Assembly: GCA_900491605.1 (NCBI GenBank)
Contig: UESW01000089.1
Span: forward strand, 36,456-100,455
Length of the DNA: 64,000 nucleotides
Source: Calamus simplicifolius
Taxonomy: Eukaryota; Streptophyta; Magnoliopsida; Arecales; Arecaceae
Direction: 5' to 3'
A program made the translations under genes and the position numbers. Numbering within the stretch: position 1 is the first letter of the stretch; every line of letters begins with the position of its first letter. Below the pieces are notes generated by a model. It was not told the origin of the DNA and ran no database searches. It saw only the letters and a list, made by a program, of their open reading frames with translations. Below are positions 10,380 to 22,679 of this stretch, in pieces.

Positions 10380-11010
10380 ACGGTTAAGAGCCGCTATCCT
10401 CCCGGTTAGGCGCTGGACCTCTTTAACAGATGCTGGGGCGCCATTTGTTGGAGAGCTTGAATCTTCTGGGGGTTAGCTTCGATACCTCGCTGGGAGACCA
10501 TGAAGCCGAGAAACTTCCCGGAGTTAACGCCGAAGGCGCATTTGGTCGGATTGAGTCTCATCCCATACTTGCGCAGCATTGCAAAGCTCTCTGAGAGGTC
10601 CTCGACATGCCGCGATGCTTCCTTGCTTTTGACCAGCATGTTCCATGTACACCTCCATGTTCTGGCCGATTTGCTCCTTGAATACTTTGTTAACCAGCCT
10701 TTGGTAGGTTGCACCTGCATTTTTAAGACCAAAGGCATAACACGGTAACAGTAAGTACCTCGGTCGATTATGAAGGCGGTCTTTTCTTCATCCTCGGGGG
10801 CCATCCAGATTTGATTGTAGCCTGAATAGGCATCCATGAATGATAGCATCTGGTGACCTGAGGTGGCGTCCACGAGCTGGTCGATCCGGGGAGGGGGAAG
10901 CTGTCCTTCGGGCAGGCCTTGTTGAGGTCGGTGAAGTCGATGCAGATCCTCCATTTGCCGTTCGACTTCTTCACCATGACGATGTTTGATAGCCAGCTCG
11001 GATAATTTAC
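10380..11010 (-). pseudogene. Gypsy reverse transcriptase with destroyed YxDD motif
   Basis: The minus-strand RT fingers/palm are recognisable: MVKKSNGKWRICIDFTDLNK, then FMDAYSGYNQIWMAPEDEEK, a frame-shifted FGLKNAG block, and GMRLNPTKCAFGVNSGKFLG. At 10631-10659, where NMEVYVDDMLVKS is expected in this family, the reading is NMEVYMEHAGQ: a C-to-T change plus a two-base loss removes both catalytic aspartates and shifts frame. At least three frameshifts occur across the domain. The copy cannot make active RT. Confidence 0.85.
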
Positions 11011-12000
11011 CTCTCGGATGAAGTTGCCTTGATGAGTTTGTCTACCTCTTCTTCAATGGCCTTTTGTCGTTCCGGGGCAAAGCTCCTCTTTTTCTGCTTG
11101 ACGGGCCTGTGCGTCTCATCCACGTTGAGACGATGGACGAGAACCTTGGGGCTGACCCCTGGCATGTCGGAGGCGGTCCAGGCGAAGATGTCAGCATTGC
11201 TTCGGAGGAACCTGATCAATCTGTGCCGAGGCTCGCCCTTGAGCAGCGACCCGATTTTTATGGTTCGGTCGGGCCGAGCTCGTCCAATGGTACTTCCTCC
11301 AATTCCTCTGCCGGTTCTCCTCGCTGTTCGGCGAAGTCCTCTCGAGCGTCTAGCCCATCAACTTCGGCATTCTAGACTGAAGGCTCGTAACGAAGCATTG
11401 CCGAGCCATGGCTTGACTTCCTCGAACAATTCCAACTCCTTGCTCGGTGGGGAACTTCATGGATAGATGCGGGATGGAGACAACTGCCTTGAGGGACATC
11501 AGACCGGGCTGCCGAATATGGCGTTGTATGGGGACCTGAGGTCGGTTACTAAGAAATCCGTCTGGACAATGGCTATAAGGGGCCAGGTTCCCACGCGGAC
11601 CGTCAGGGTGACGATTCCTTCTGGGACGATGACGTCGCCGGTGAATCCCATCAGGGTGGAATCCATGGCTCGAAGGTTTTCCATGAGCAATTTCATCCTG
11701 GCAAACACACGAGGTACAAAACGTTCACCGAGCTTCCACTATCAACGAGGATTCGGCTTACATCATAGTTGTTCAAGTTTAGGGATACAACTAATGCGTC
11801 ATCATGGGGAACTGTATCCCAAGGAGATCATCATCAGAAAGGAAAGCTCGCCCGTCCGCGCCTTCTTCGGCACCGGTGCATCACCGTCGCCCTGGAGCTC
11901 GATCCGCCGCCTCTTCAATCATGTTGATGCGGCCAACCACGGGCGGATTTGGTGGAGGAGGGAGTTGTGGGAGCTCGGGCTGGCGTCACCTCCTTGTCCT
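11010..12000 (-). pseudogene. Gypsy protease region and PR-RT linker
   Basis: On the minus strand the segment at about 11728-11800 reads DDALVVSLNLNNYDVSRI followed by LVDSGSSVNVLY, the aspartic protease active site (DSG codons at 11735-11743 or so). Downstream, FLVTDLRSPYNAIFGSPV near 11499-11560 and NADIFAWTASDMPGVSP near 11150-11219 are the usual linker to RT. Frameshifts are frequent. Confidence 0.75.
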
Positions 12001-13442
12001 GGCTCGGGCGCTCTCCTGAACTGATCCAGTCCGTCCCCGCCGAATCAGCCTCTCGATTTCATTTTTCAGCTGCCAGCATTCTTCAGTGTCATGGCCATGC
12101 TCCCTGTGGTAGCGGCAGTACTTGGTGGGATCTCTTCGGGTCGGGTTCCCTCGGAGAGGAACTGGCCCGGGGAAGCTGGCGCTCTATCTCCATGAGGATT
12201 TATGCCCGGGGCACAGTCAGCGGAGTGTAGCGATCGAATCGCCTGAGAGGGCTCCGGGAGCGATTCCTTGGCGGCAGCGGAGGGACTCTTTGGCGGCGAG
12301 GTGGACTTGGCCGACGGACAGGGCGGTGTCTGTCGGGACCTTTGGGCTCCTTCTTCTTTGCCTGCTCAGCGCGGGCCACTCTCCGCGACTCCTCGACCCT
12401 AGCGTATTTGTCCGCAGGGCCATCATATCAGACAGACAGGGGGGTAGCTGACTTCCATTGCCAAATAGAAGTCGCTCTCCTTTGAAACTCCCCCGCCAGG
12501 GCGGACATTGCCACCTCATGATTAAGGTGGTCCACCTCTAACATGGCCTTGTTGAAACGGCCAAGATAATTTCTCAAGGACTCCCCCTCTCTTTTAACTT
12601 CGGAGAGGGAGTCGGATCTCGTCGGTGGCGGCGGCTGCTGACGAACTGGCCAATAAAAAGGTGGCTCAGCTCGTCGAATGAATCAATGGAACCTGGTTTC
12701 AAGGCGTTGAACCAGGTTCGGGCGGATCCTCTGAGGGTGGATGGGAAAGGCACGACAGAGGATCGCATCAGATGCTCCGTGGAACATCATTATTGACCGG
12801 AAGCTGCTGAGATGGTCGTCCGGATCAGTGGAGCCGTGATAGGGCTCGACGGTTGGCAGCTTGACATGGGAGGGAATCACTTCCTCCATGATCCCCTTAG
12901 AGAAAGGGATGCCTGCTCTGCTTTGGGCTGGGGTGGATGGGCCTGCTTGGCGGCGTCCAGCTCCTGACGCATCTCTTGGATCTGACGGCGGATCTCCTCC
13001 TCACCGGCTAGAGGAGGAGCTGGGCGAGAGAACCGCAAGGATGGCGTCGAATCATGGTGAGACGTCACTGGGAAGAGGGAGCGGGCTCGCCGAGATCTGG
13101 GAGGATCTCTATCGTAACCGGTTCGAGGGACCGGTTTGTCCCCCTGGGGCGATGTGGGGGATCCGCTGATTCATGCGGATGGAGGAGGAGGTTGCCGGCG
13201 AAGAAGGAAGTCACGGCCTCCTTATGAAGGTGCGAAGCAGGAGGAGCCAAAGGCGCTCCTGACCAGGTGGGTAGGGCCTGGACTTGTTGGACCAGCGTAG
13301 CAACTGGTCCTGGGTCACCGGATGGCAGGCGGCGACGGAGTCTCGACAGGTGGGGTTGCGGCGCTGTGGCGCCGTCGGATCAGGCCTCTGGGAGGCGACC
13401 TGATCTTGGGCATCAGAGGTTGCTCTTCTTCCGGTTGGCCAT
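12000..13442 (-). pseudogene. Gypsy gag
   Basis: A minus-strand gag is broken into overlapping frames. The likely start is the ATG at 13442 (MANRKKSNL). A helical segment EEEIRRQIQEMRQELDAAK (about 12960-13020) precedes the capsid-like retrotransposon gag domain: KLPTVEPYHGSTDPDDHL (about 12830) and LRGSARTWFNALKPGSIDSF (about 12700). A basic Arg/Pro-rich tail follows (about 12250-12400). Frameshifts near 13250, 12880, 12700 and 12560 make it a pseudogene as written. Confidence 0.78.
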
Positions 13443-13506
13443 CAGAGAGGTTCTTCTCCGGATCAAGATCCTTGTCTCCTTTCTTCAAGTTTTAATGGGA
13501 CTTGAG

Positions 13507-13527
13507 GCCCTTCCTCTAGCGCCAATC
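13507..13527 (-). other. Putative primer binding site of gypsy element
   Basis: Immediately inside the LTR end on the minus strand is GATTGGCGCTAGAGGAAGGG, a TGGCGC-type start seen in PBS regions of plant gypsy elements. I did not match it to a specific tRNA. Confidence 0.5.
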
Positions 13528-14564
13528 TGTTGCCGCCGGGATCCGTCCTCCGACTCGGGCGCGGTCGATCTCCAGGGGGCGGACCTGCACACAAGCCTTG
13601 CGCGAGAGGCATTGGGGGTGGTCCTCCGCGGAAGACCCTCCGACGCTCAAGTCAGTGGGAGAAAATCGGCGATCAACCAGACAATAGGGAGGTGGATCTC
13701 TCCGGGGAGTCTCTCTGGGGGCGGCCAATCGGAAGCTCTAGGGGGAGAGCACCGACGAGCTGCCGGCGAGAGCGGGAGAGTGAGAGTGAGGGTGTGAGCG
13801 TGCGCGTACCTGAGGAAATCTGGGAGTGTCATTTTTATAGACTGTCACCTGGATCTTGAGCGCCTTCTGGAAGGTTCGAAGGTTGTTAGGATACAGAGAC
13901 AGATCGAATCGGGCCGTTGGGATCCATATCTTGTTTGTTAGGGGATCGACGGCTAGGAGAGCCCCTTGATCGCTTGAGATCTGGTAGGTCCCAGGTAGCC
14001 GTGTTAGGTTCTAGACCACTTCTCAATATGATTCCTTGCCTGGGATGTTGTTATGATAGGCCTAGGCTCTCCCGCGTTAGGTTTTGCGGAGGTGAGTATT
14101 GGATCGTGGATTGCTCAGTGAAGCCGAGCCATGAAGACTCGGGGGGAACGAGCTACAGGAAGCTCGGGGGAGCCGAGCTATGGAAGCTCGGGAGCCGAGC
14201 TATGGAAGCCGGAAGATCCGAGCTTATGGAAGCTCGGGGAAGAAGTGCTGCAGGGAGTTCGGAAGGACCAAGCTATGGGAAGCTCGGGAGAGGCGAGCTA
14301 TGGAAGCTCGGGGAGCCGAGCTATGGAAGCTTGGGAGAGCCGAGCTACGAAAGCTCGGGAGGGGCCGAGCTATGGTAGCTCGGGAGAGAAGAGCAGCAAA
14401 GAGCTTGGGAGAGCCGAGCTATGGAAGCTCGGGGGAGCCGGGCTATGGAAGCTCGGGAGAGCCGAGCTATGGGAAGCTCAGGAATATCTTGCGGGCGAAG
14501 GGATGGGGTCGGTCTTAGCCTTCTCGCACGGATATTGATGCAATGACGATTTTACCCCCCAACA
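13528..14564 (-). mobile_element. 5' LTR of the Tat-type gypsy element
   Basis: On the plus strand it begins TGTTGCCGCCGGG and ends CCCCCCAACA, giving TGTTG..CAACA ends. The PBS-like sequence adjoins it on the gag side. The segment near 13630-13660 (TGAGCGTCGGAGGGTCTTCC on the minus strand) is typical of the R-U5 part of such LTRs. Length is 1037 bp. U3 (right side) carries a tandem array at 14115-14485. The adjacent 5 bp, AATTT (14565-14569), should recur left of the missing 3' LTR. Confidence 0.75.
14115..14485. repeat. U3 array of about 24-28 bp units with CCGAGCT..AGCTCGG dyad
   Basis: About fourteen degenerate units with the core CCGAGCTATGGAAGCTCGG, an inverted repeat with 7-bp arms and a 5-bp loop. 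It lies in U3 of the gypsy LTR, upstream (on the minus strand) of the expected promoter. Confidence 0.85.
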
Positions 14565-17000
14565 AATTTCTAGCCTTAACATCTGCATTTTATCTCATGC
14601 AATGTGCTGCTTACGCTATTTTAAATTCTCTAATCTCTGTTTATACTTCGAAACATTTGTTTGATTTAAGAGACTATATTAGTGTTGTTTTGAAATTTCT
14701 GGCTTCTTTTGAGTTAAAAAAAATACTTATGCGCTCGTAGGGATAAAATTGATCTCTTTGTACCAGTGTATTCTTTGGGTATGAGACAAAGGATAAATTA
14801 TTCATCCCTCTAATGATGGTTAAATATACAGATAAGCCATCGTATCGACTGGTTTGGAGCAGATTCTACCATGGTTGTTTTACCACAAGGTCATTGGTGT
14901 CACACAATTCCTTATGTTTGTTGAAGGAAAGGCAGCAAAACCTCAAGTTTCGGCAATCCTTGAATCCATTTCTGTAAGTTAATCAATCTTTCTTCTTGTC
15001 ATGCTTCACCTAAGTAGATTCTTATGTACTAAAGCATAATTGTGTATCAACTTGTCAAATATGCTTTCAGCTTTTGTTTCTTTTGACACCACACTCTACT
15101 TAGATTTGTATTTTGGGTTTGACAGGGGGTGAAAGTTATACACAGAACTAAAGATCTTGAGGAAAAACAGGCACAAAGGTTACTTATTTTACGTTTTTCT
15201 ACAATTCTACACATACGGGTTTGTGCCTGGCCAAGAGCCAATTTTGAATAGATAATGGTTTTTTCAGTCTGTATGGATCTCCATATTATTCCATTTGACA
15301 TGATGGTATGAGTTGTAGTACTGTTCCTAAATCCAGCCAGTGCAGTATGCACTGTAGCTTTTGGACCTGGACCCGAATTCTTGTTTCTGTCATGGGATTT
15401 TTTGTTCTGTGACATGCAATGATGATTACCTTTGTTTTAGATGAAATTGAAACATGGTTGGACCATATGGATTATCTTGAACATGAAAATGAAATTGCCT
15501 TATTCTTGTGCATGTTTGTGAGTGCATTTTGACATTAAAGTCTTCCTATTGAGTTGACTATTTGTTGCAATAACATAGTTCTTATGAAAGTTTTGCTCTA
15601 TTCTTCGTTCTTCAGCTTTAGTGGTGGAAGTTTTCCCAAAAGCTTCCACCATTGAAGAAATCTTGGGTACTCAAGGTTATTTTATTATAGATGTGTAAAA
15701 TCTGTGAAATAATCATGGACTCATATATTCCAGCTAAAGTTTTTGTTTCTTCTTGATCTACAGCCGGATATGGAATGAGACATGGCTGGCAAGCTTCTTC
15801 TACAAGCCATGCAACTATGAACTATTTGTGAAGCAGTCACTAAATATGGAGATGGCTATTGTTATGGCACGGGTATGATTTATTCTGGTACTTCTATCAC
15901 ATAAAGGAGTTCTTTCGATGCATAGTAGGCAAGCATTAATCTTGTCTTGTCTTAAATATGTAATGTCATGCAGCTTGCTTTTAGTCTTGAATCTTAGGTT
16001 TCCTTTTTATAGATGATATAAAAGATCCCTTCAGTGAGGTAAATTGTGTTCCCTTCTTTCTTTACCCTTGAAACTTAATAGTGCTATTTGCTAATGTAAG
16101 GTGCTGATTAAACTTATTGTTCTCACCTTTTAGTTCAATTGTAGTTTGCCATGAACAGAACCATTTTCTGGTACTTCATGTGTGCATGTGATGCAATAAG
16201 CAGTCAAGCCTCCAGGATTGTTGTTGTTCTTGTTACATTTGATTCCATCTAAAACTGGTTTTGATTATTGACTATTACTTTGGTTCAAGCTCTATTACAA
16301 TGAATTTGATATTCCAAAATTCCAAATATCTTAGAGATAATGATGCCTTGAGATTCACTAGTAAATATTTTGATATACAGTTAAAAACTTTTCATGCGAA
16401 AACTTGAATTTATGATTTTGCATATCCTACTATCTCAGCAACACAGTTCATCGTAGTTGCTCTGCATGTGCAATAACAATATATAATGATTTCTTGTTGC
16501 TTTTGCAATGATTCTTTCAAGTGGGATTTACTGTCTCTATGCTACGTTGGATTCCTAAGAAGAACATCGACAAGTTGACACACATAGCTTTCTTTCTTGT
16601 CATTTATAATGTTGTATCATGGTCTACATGTACAAGGTGTTGATGGTGTACCTCCCTTAAAAGTTGATAGATAACATGTTGAAACGCTCATTGGCTTCTT
16701 CATTTGTTAGTTTGACTAGTTTCATATATTGCAGTTAAATTCATTCATTGATTAAAATTTATTTCAAGGTTGAATTGATTCGTGTATAAGGTTGACTAAA
16801 GGAATAAAGGGGTTTTATTTTGGGTAAGGGCTATAGATTAGAAAATAATCCTAGAAATCTAATTAAATAAGTTAGCTATCAATAAAATTTAAACAGATTT
16901 GGAATGACACGAAGTCAGGATGAGTCAAATCTTATCCATTGATGTTAAGATGAGTCAAAGATTAGTCCAATTATCGTCAAAATGTGTCAAATATCTTATT

Positions 17001-18038
17001 AAAATGCATATTATTGAAAATATTTATTTTTTGTATGGAAGAAATGAATGTGGACACCTTCATGTAAGGTTCAAATAATCCTACAACTATAAATTGGGGT
17101 ACTTTTATGCTTAGCCATTATAAAGGACATCTTGAATTGAATAAAATTTCTAGTTCTATTATCCATTTTTCGATAAAAAATTTTTATTGTTGCTTCTTCC
17201 TCCCATCTTGATGCTCCATTGTTGGGTAGATTTGCTTTCTCAAGGGTCACCAAGTGCACTACAAGGCCTGCTGACTCTTCCCCTACTAGCCTATTAACAG
17301 GTTCTCAAGTTCTAAAATCTTTTACTACAGAACATTTTGTTCTCAAAAATAGCTGAAAAATGTATCCAATCTCCTTTACTTATCAGTTACGCAAGTTATA
17401 ATTAAAATGGATGTTAAAGTAGTTAGCCTTGAGTTTCTTTTACAGCAATTTAGGTAATATTGCTGTAATAGAGGTCTACATGGTTTAGGTAGCAATAATT
17501 ATAATGTATTATCTGGTTTAAAATGCATATTATAGAAAATATTTCTTTTTTTGTATGTAAGAAATGAATGTGGACACCTTCATGTAAGGTTCAAATAATC
17601 CTACAACTATAAATTGGGGTACTTTATGCTTAGCCATTATAAAGGACATCTTGAATTGATTAAAATTTGTAGTTCTATTATCCATTTTTCGATAAGAATT
17701 TTTTATTGTTGCTTCTTCCTCCCATCTTGATGCTCCATGTTGGATAGATTTGCTTTCTCAAGGGTCACCAAGTGCACCACAAGGCGTGCTGACTCTTCCC
17801 CTACTAGCCTATTAACAGGTTCTCAAGTTCTAAAATCTTTTACTACATTACATTTTGTTCTCAAAAATAGCTGAAAAATGTATCCAATCTCCTTTACTTA
17901 TCAGTTACGCAAGTTATAATTAAAATGGATGTTAAAGTAGTTGGCCTTGAGTTTCTTTTACAGCAATTTAGGTAATATTGCTGCAATAGAGGTCTACATG
18001 GTTTAGGCAGCAATAATTATAATGTATTATCTGGTTTA
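17001..18038. repeat. Tandem duplication, two 519-bp copies in a KOBITO1-like intron
   Basis: 17001-17519 and 17520-18038 are near-identical direct copies, both starting AAAATGCATATTAT and ending with ATGTATTATCTGGTTTA. They lie in the intron between the exons ending at 16038 and starting at 18216. Differences are few, so the duplication is young relative to the gene's decay. Confidence 0.92.
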
Positions 18039-18733
18039 ACCTGTTGTTGACATTTAGGTTAACTTTTAGTAGCACCTGATTTTGACAAACTTGCTTAATA
18101 CAAGCATAAGCTTTTGTTAGTATTTTTCTCTCTCAAATTGTTGTTAAATGAAAACTTAAAAAAGAAATTATAAGAACTGTTGTATCATTTTCTGTGCATC
18201 TGTTTTTGCCAACAGGTGTCCATGTTTAAGAAGAACTATGACCATCTGCTAAAGGATACATATTTTGGTATGTATAAGGAGGCAACACGTGGCAATCCCA
18301 ATTATTTCCTTACTTATGGAAATGGAAAATCAGCTGCACGAATTCAAGATCACCTTCGTCCTAATGGTGCACATAGATGGCATAATTATATGAAGGCCCC
18401 AAAGTAAGATGGGTTGCTTTCATGCTGGTGCTTTCTGGATACATATGTGCATCCTGATTCTTAGGGTTAGATCTTTTATAATGTTTGCCTCCCTCCTGAT
18501 GACAAGCACAATATTTGACTTGATTTATGGCTATGTTCATCAATTCAAGCAGTATTCCTTATAATAGGTCTTTTAATTTTCCTTTTTTAAGGGAGGTCAA
18601 ACTGGATGAGGCTGCTGTTCTACATTTCACGTATACCAAATTTTCAGACTTGACTTCTCGGCGTGATCGGTGTGGTTGCAAACCGACAAAGGATGATGTC
18701 AAAAGATGCTTTATGCTGGACTTTGACAAATCC

Positions 18734-20672
18734 GTGAGTGTTCATCAATCCAACTTCTGCACCACTATTGAATTTATTCTTGCATATATAAACACATATC
18801 AGTCTTGATTACAACTTTAATTCATAGCTTTTTTATTTTTGAGATGTCATGTTCTCAAAGAGAATTAGCATCATAGCATTATGAGGTTGCATTCTCTATA
18901 TCAATAGATTTCAATACACATATTGCATGTTGGAGGCAGGAGTGACATGACCAATGCTACATGTGGTATGGGCATATGCCCCTAGGCACACAAGTGTGTC
19001 AAATAATGCACATGTTGTAAGAACAGATGTATGCAAAACGTGACACATCGAGACTTACAAACATTGCGCATTTATTCTTCTATTACAATCCCAATACTAG
19101 TGAGTCCAGCATGGGATGCTCATGCCATTGCATGGATGCCACAAAAATGCTGTTTTACTCCCCAAAACCACCATATGCCAGATCGATTCTGCCCATCTGT
19201 TAGCAGGAAAAGCCATTTATCTTTTTTCAGGACAAAATAACCACAATACATTGGGTTCTATTTTACTGTTTTTCCACAGGTAACCATCAAAATAAATTTA
19301 ATATTTGTTTGCATGGCAGATCTATAACACATTGTATTTTCTATAGAAATGCCTTGCACATGCATAAACCTGGTCATGTTAATGTCTAGACCCTTTGCAT
19401 GTTGCTCTGATTCCTGTGCTGTTCCATGCTGAATCAATTATATCAATGCCTCTCAAAATGAAAGACATGGTTCTATCGACCTAGGAGATATCATAAATTC
19501 ATGTGATCTAAATAAACGGGATGAAGTTTGTTGGGTATTTTTATGATTGATATTTGGGATACCTGTGTGTTATCTAATTTAAATCTCATAGTACCCCTAT
19601 TTAAGAAAGAATTGGCTAGAGTTCTAATTGTAACAGTATAGGATTGTCAAAATTATCACTGCTCAGAGGACAACATGAAGCTGTGAGAATCTGTTTAAAT
19701 AATTTGTGTCCTCCCTGATCTCTTCATAGTTGTAATTATCCATATGGAGGCATCATGGTACATTCGTTTTGTACGTTGTTCGTTAGAGTGACTAGCGCAT
19801 GGTTGAACGGGGGAGGAATAGAATTAAAACAAACCATATGAAGATTTGATTATGTTTGGAAATAAGGCTTTATCAGATTGAGGAAGAGAATGGATTTGGA
19901 TTGAAGGGTCCCAACCATGAAAAAGACTAAAAAAACCTTGATGGAAAATGGAAAGAATCGTCTGCTGATGAAACTCATGGTTCCCATGCCTTGATATCGA
20001 AAAATCATCGAATTATGTAAGGCTGCTAAAAAAAGATGGCACCAAGTCCTCTTTGTTTTGATTTTTGTATTATCTGACATGTTTTAATTCATCATTTGCA
20101 TTTTCTTGGCCTCCCTGGCTCAGATAGCTTGATAATGGATCATTAAAAACTCAAGCGCCTGTTTCTGAAATCCCTAATTTGGACCTGGCTAAACTGCTAA
20201 AACCATTATTTATATGACTATTACATTCAGGTGTATAATGAATATTTGTCCCATTAAATTATGGCACAGTTAAATCTCCTTTATGGAACCATTTCTTTAG
20301 CAGGTTCTAGGTGTTCTGCAATCTGCATTCATATTTGTTTGAGAAGCAGGAAACCTATTCATCAGTTTCGTAAAAACATTCTGTTGCAGTTTTGCTTGAT
20401 CCATTTTGCTAGCCTTTTCATTGTTAGTACTTAAAGGAGTGGATTTTAGAGTGTGAACAACATGGTCATACTGGTGAATTACATGGTACATGTACCTCAT
20501 GCTGGTGAATAATATCTGATAGGCATATGCTATTTAATAATAGAAGTGTGTGCATCTGCACAATTTTTTGTGTTTCATGGTTAGAAAATAAAGCAAATTT
20601 AATATTCTTAAGCGTAAGATCTTCTCTTTTGTGCTATTGATCTCTCTAATAGCGTCCATATTTTCACTGCAG
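18734..20672. other. Long KOBITO1-like intron
   Basis: AT-rich sequence between the exons ending FMLDFDKS and starting AFI. I see no second gene or recognisable transposon in it; the short open frames have no domain. Confidence 0.5.
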
Positions 20673-21650
20673 GCCTTCATATTGCATCGACTGCCACAGA
20701 AGAGGAAATGTTGCGCTGGTAATCTTCTTAACTCTTTTGAAATATGTTTCCATATATATTAAAAATTGCTAGACGATTTGTTGTTTTCTTGGTTCTGGGT
20801 ATAACAATAGCCTATCATTGCTTGGAATCGAACTCTGATAATGCTTGGGACTTTGAGTGCCATCTGCATGATGGACTCATGTTTAACACAATTTGTAAAT
20901 TTCTCACAGTTGATAGTGAGATTGTTCTCGTTTGCATTCTTTACCTATTCGATCCACAATGTGGCAAGAGTCGATGGTCTTCTTTTAGTAAATATTCTTG
21001 TGTATGCGACACAACTCAAGCAGAAGGCTCATACCACTGGTCAAATAGTATATGAATCTGTTTTATTGTTATGTGCTGCTATCAAGTTTTCCTTTCCCTC
21101 AGGTATAATGAACATGTTGTATGGACGGATAAACAATTAAACATAAAGCTTGGAAGGGTGTCTTGGCACGCATATATGCACCAATTGTAACCTCAGCTTT
21201 TATATTTTTTCCAGATTGAAGAGATAAAATTAAAAAAAAAAATAGATTTTTTTGCTTTAATGCTTGTCCCTACCACTACTCACTGGTAAGTCATCTTCCG
21301 CCACATCTTTAGGCCATTATTCAAGGTTTGCGGGAGTCTGGTGTTTTCAGTTCTGCAATCTCATCCGCAGTAACACTCGCCAAAGGGAAATTTTTGTCCT
21401 CCACGAAAGACCTCCAAAACAAGAACTCTTCGGCACTCCCCAGTTTGAGCACTGGTGCATCTAAAGACGCAATGAGAGGAGCTGGCGGTATCTCTAGTAG
21501 TATATTGGAGACACTGACATGCAATTCCACCAACATCCCCCAGGCTTGGATGATATCCAAATGGGTGATTCCATTCAGCTTTCCTCTTCTGGTCTACATA
21601 ATTTGAGAATACAACATTGCAGATACCAGTTAATTGCAGCAAAGAAATAG

Positions 21651-22679
21651 AAAAGATGACGACCTGTCTCGAGACTCGAGAGTCTATCAATCACCCATTC
21701 ATTTGGTGGTTCTTCCTGATCATATCATCTGTGCCACGGTGCTTTCTTTTCCACAGTTTTGAAAGTTATTAGAATCACGGCGCTTTCATTTTCACGGTTT
21801 GAAAGTTGTTAAAATGAAGAATTGGTTACCCCTGGGAATTTACATGCAGGATTTGGTTGCATGGAATTCCTATTTAGGGGTCTTGCTCTAACACTTATGC
21901 TAATCGATAGCTCTGTACAATACAAAAGCTTTATGAATTTTTTTTTTTTCTGCATCTAAAGATTGATATATAGTATTATTTTTTTTTGTGACAGCCATGG
22001 TTATTTGTAACAAAGAGATGGGGAAAGGCCTACTTGAAGTGTTCTGATTAAAGTACGGTTGGATGGGATTAATCTTCTTATCAAAGCTGGATGACATGTT
22101 TTATTATTCTAGGATTTTAGTTGGTACCCATTTATAAGACACCGATAGAGCTGTTGACATTTGCAACAGCTCTTGCTCTGCATCCGACCATATCATGCAG
22201 AGGACGTGCTTGTTGATTAAATTTTATTTTATTTAATTAATTAATTTATTTTTGTTTGCTATAACCTATTGGAGTTAGCCTGAAAGTATGGTTGAGCATT
22301 TATTCTTTTCTTCACAAAATCATAATAACTTTTGTATATATAGCCACTGTCAGTGACGATGGGTATACAATTATGGTCAACTTTGCCTTATATAAGTTTT
22401 TAATATATATCCGATCCAAGCGAAGGAAGATTATGCCTTATATGAGCTTTTATATATAGCCGGTTCAAACGAAGGAGCGAAGGAGGATTACGGTAGGCTC
22501 ATGATCAATATAAAATTATAATCATATTTTTTATAAAAAAAATTTGATAAAGCTAGAATATTATTCGTTCTTCAAAAGTAATGAACTGCATCAAGCTCTG
22601 AATATAGTGAAAATAACAAAAGTAGGTAATTTTTACACTTTGAAAGACTAGCGTGGCCAAAGCAGTTAGTTTAAATAAA
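21651..22679. other. 3' flank of the KOBITO1-like remnant, no gene seen
   Basis: AT-rich sequence. A short direct duplication of a CACGGNGCTTTC...TTTTGAAAGTT motif occurs at about 21736-21822, and a pair of related TATATAGCC..CGAAGGA stretches at about 22400-22500. No coding potential is supported. Confidence 0.45.

Larger units (their letters stand above)
14832..21650 (+). pseudogene. KOBITO1/ABI8-like glycosyltransferase gene remnant
   Basis: Spliced plus-strand exons match the plant KOBITO1 (ELD1/ABI8) family, needed for cellulose deposition and cell elongation: 14832-14973, 15126-15178, 15764-15872, 16013-16038, 18216-18403, 18592-18733, 20673-20718, 21103-21186 and 21313-21650, all with GT..AG borders. 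Clear blocks are FLMFVEGKAAKPQVS, IWNETWLASFFYKPCNYELF, FKKNYDHLLKDTYFGMYKEA, RPNGAHRWHNYMKAPK, SRRDRCGCKPTKDDVKRC and IIQGLRESGVFSSAI. Between MEMAIVMAR (ends 15872) and DDIKDPFSE (16013) only 140 bp of intron remain, although the family has about 50 residues there including the HLDTDEL block with the DxD motif. Exon phases also disagree across this gap. Single-base losses at about 14853, 20680, 21152 and 21507 shift frame. N-terminal exons are absent; they could lie beyond the inserted gypsy element, left of the window. Confidence 0.85.

Noticed and set aside
11029..12451. Plus-strand ORFs of 90-185 residues opposite gypsy PR-RT
   Set aside because: Shadows of the GC-rich minus-strand gag-pol; the minus strand has clear protease and RT motifs.
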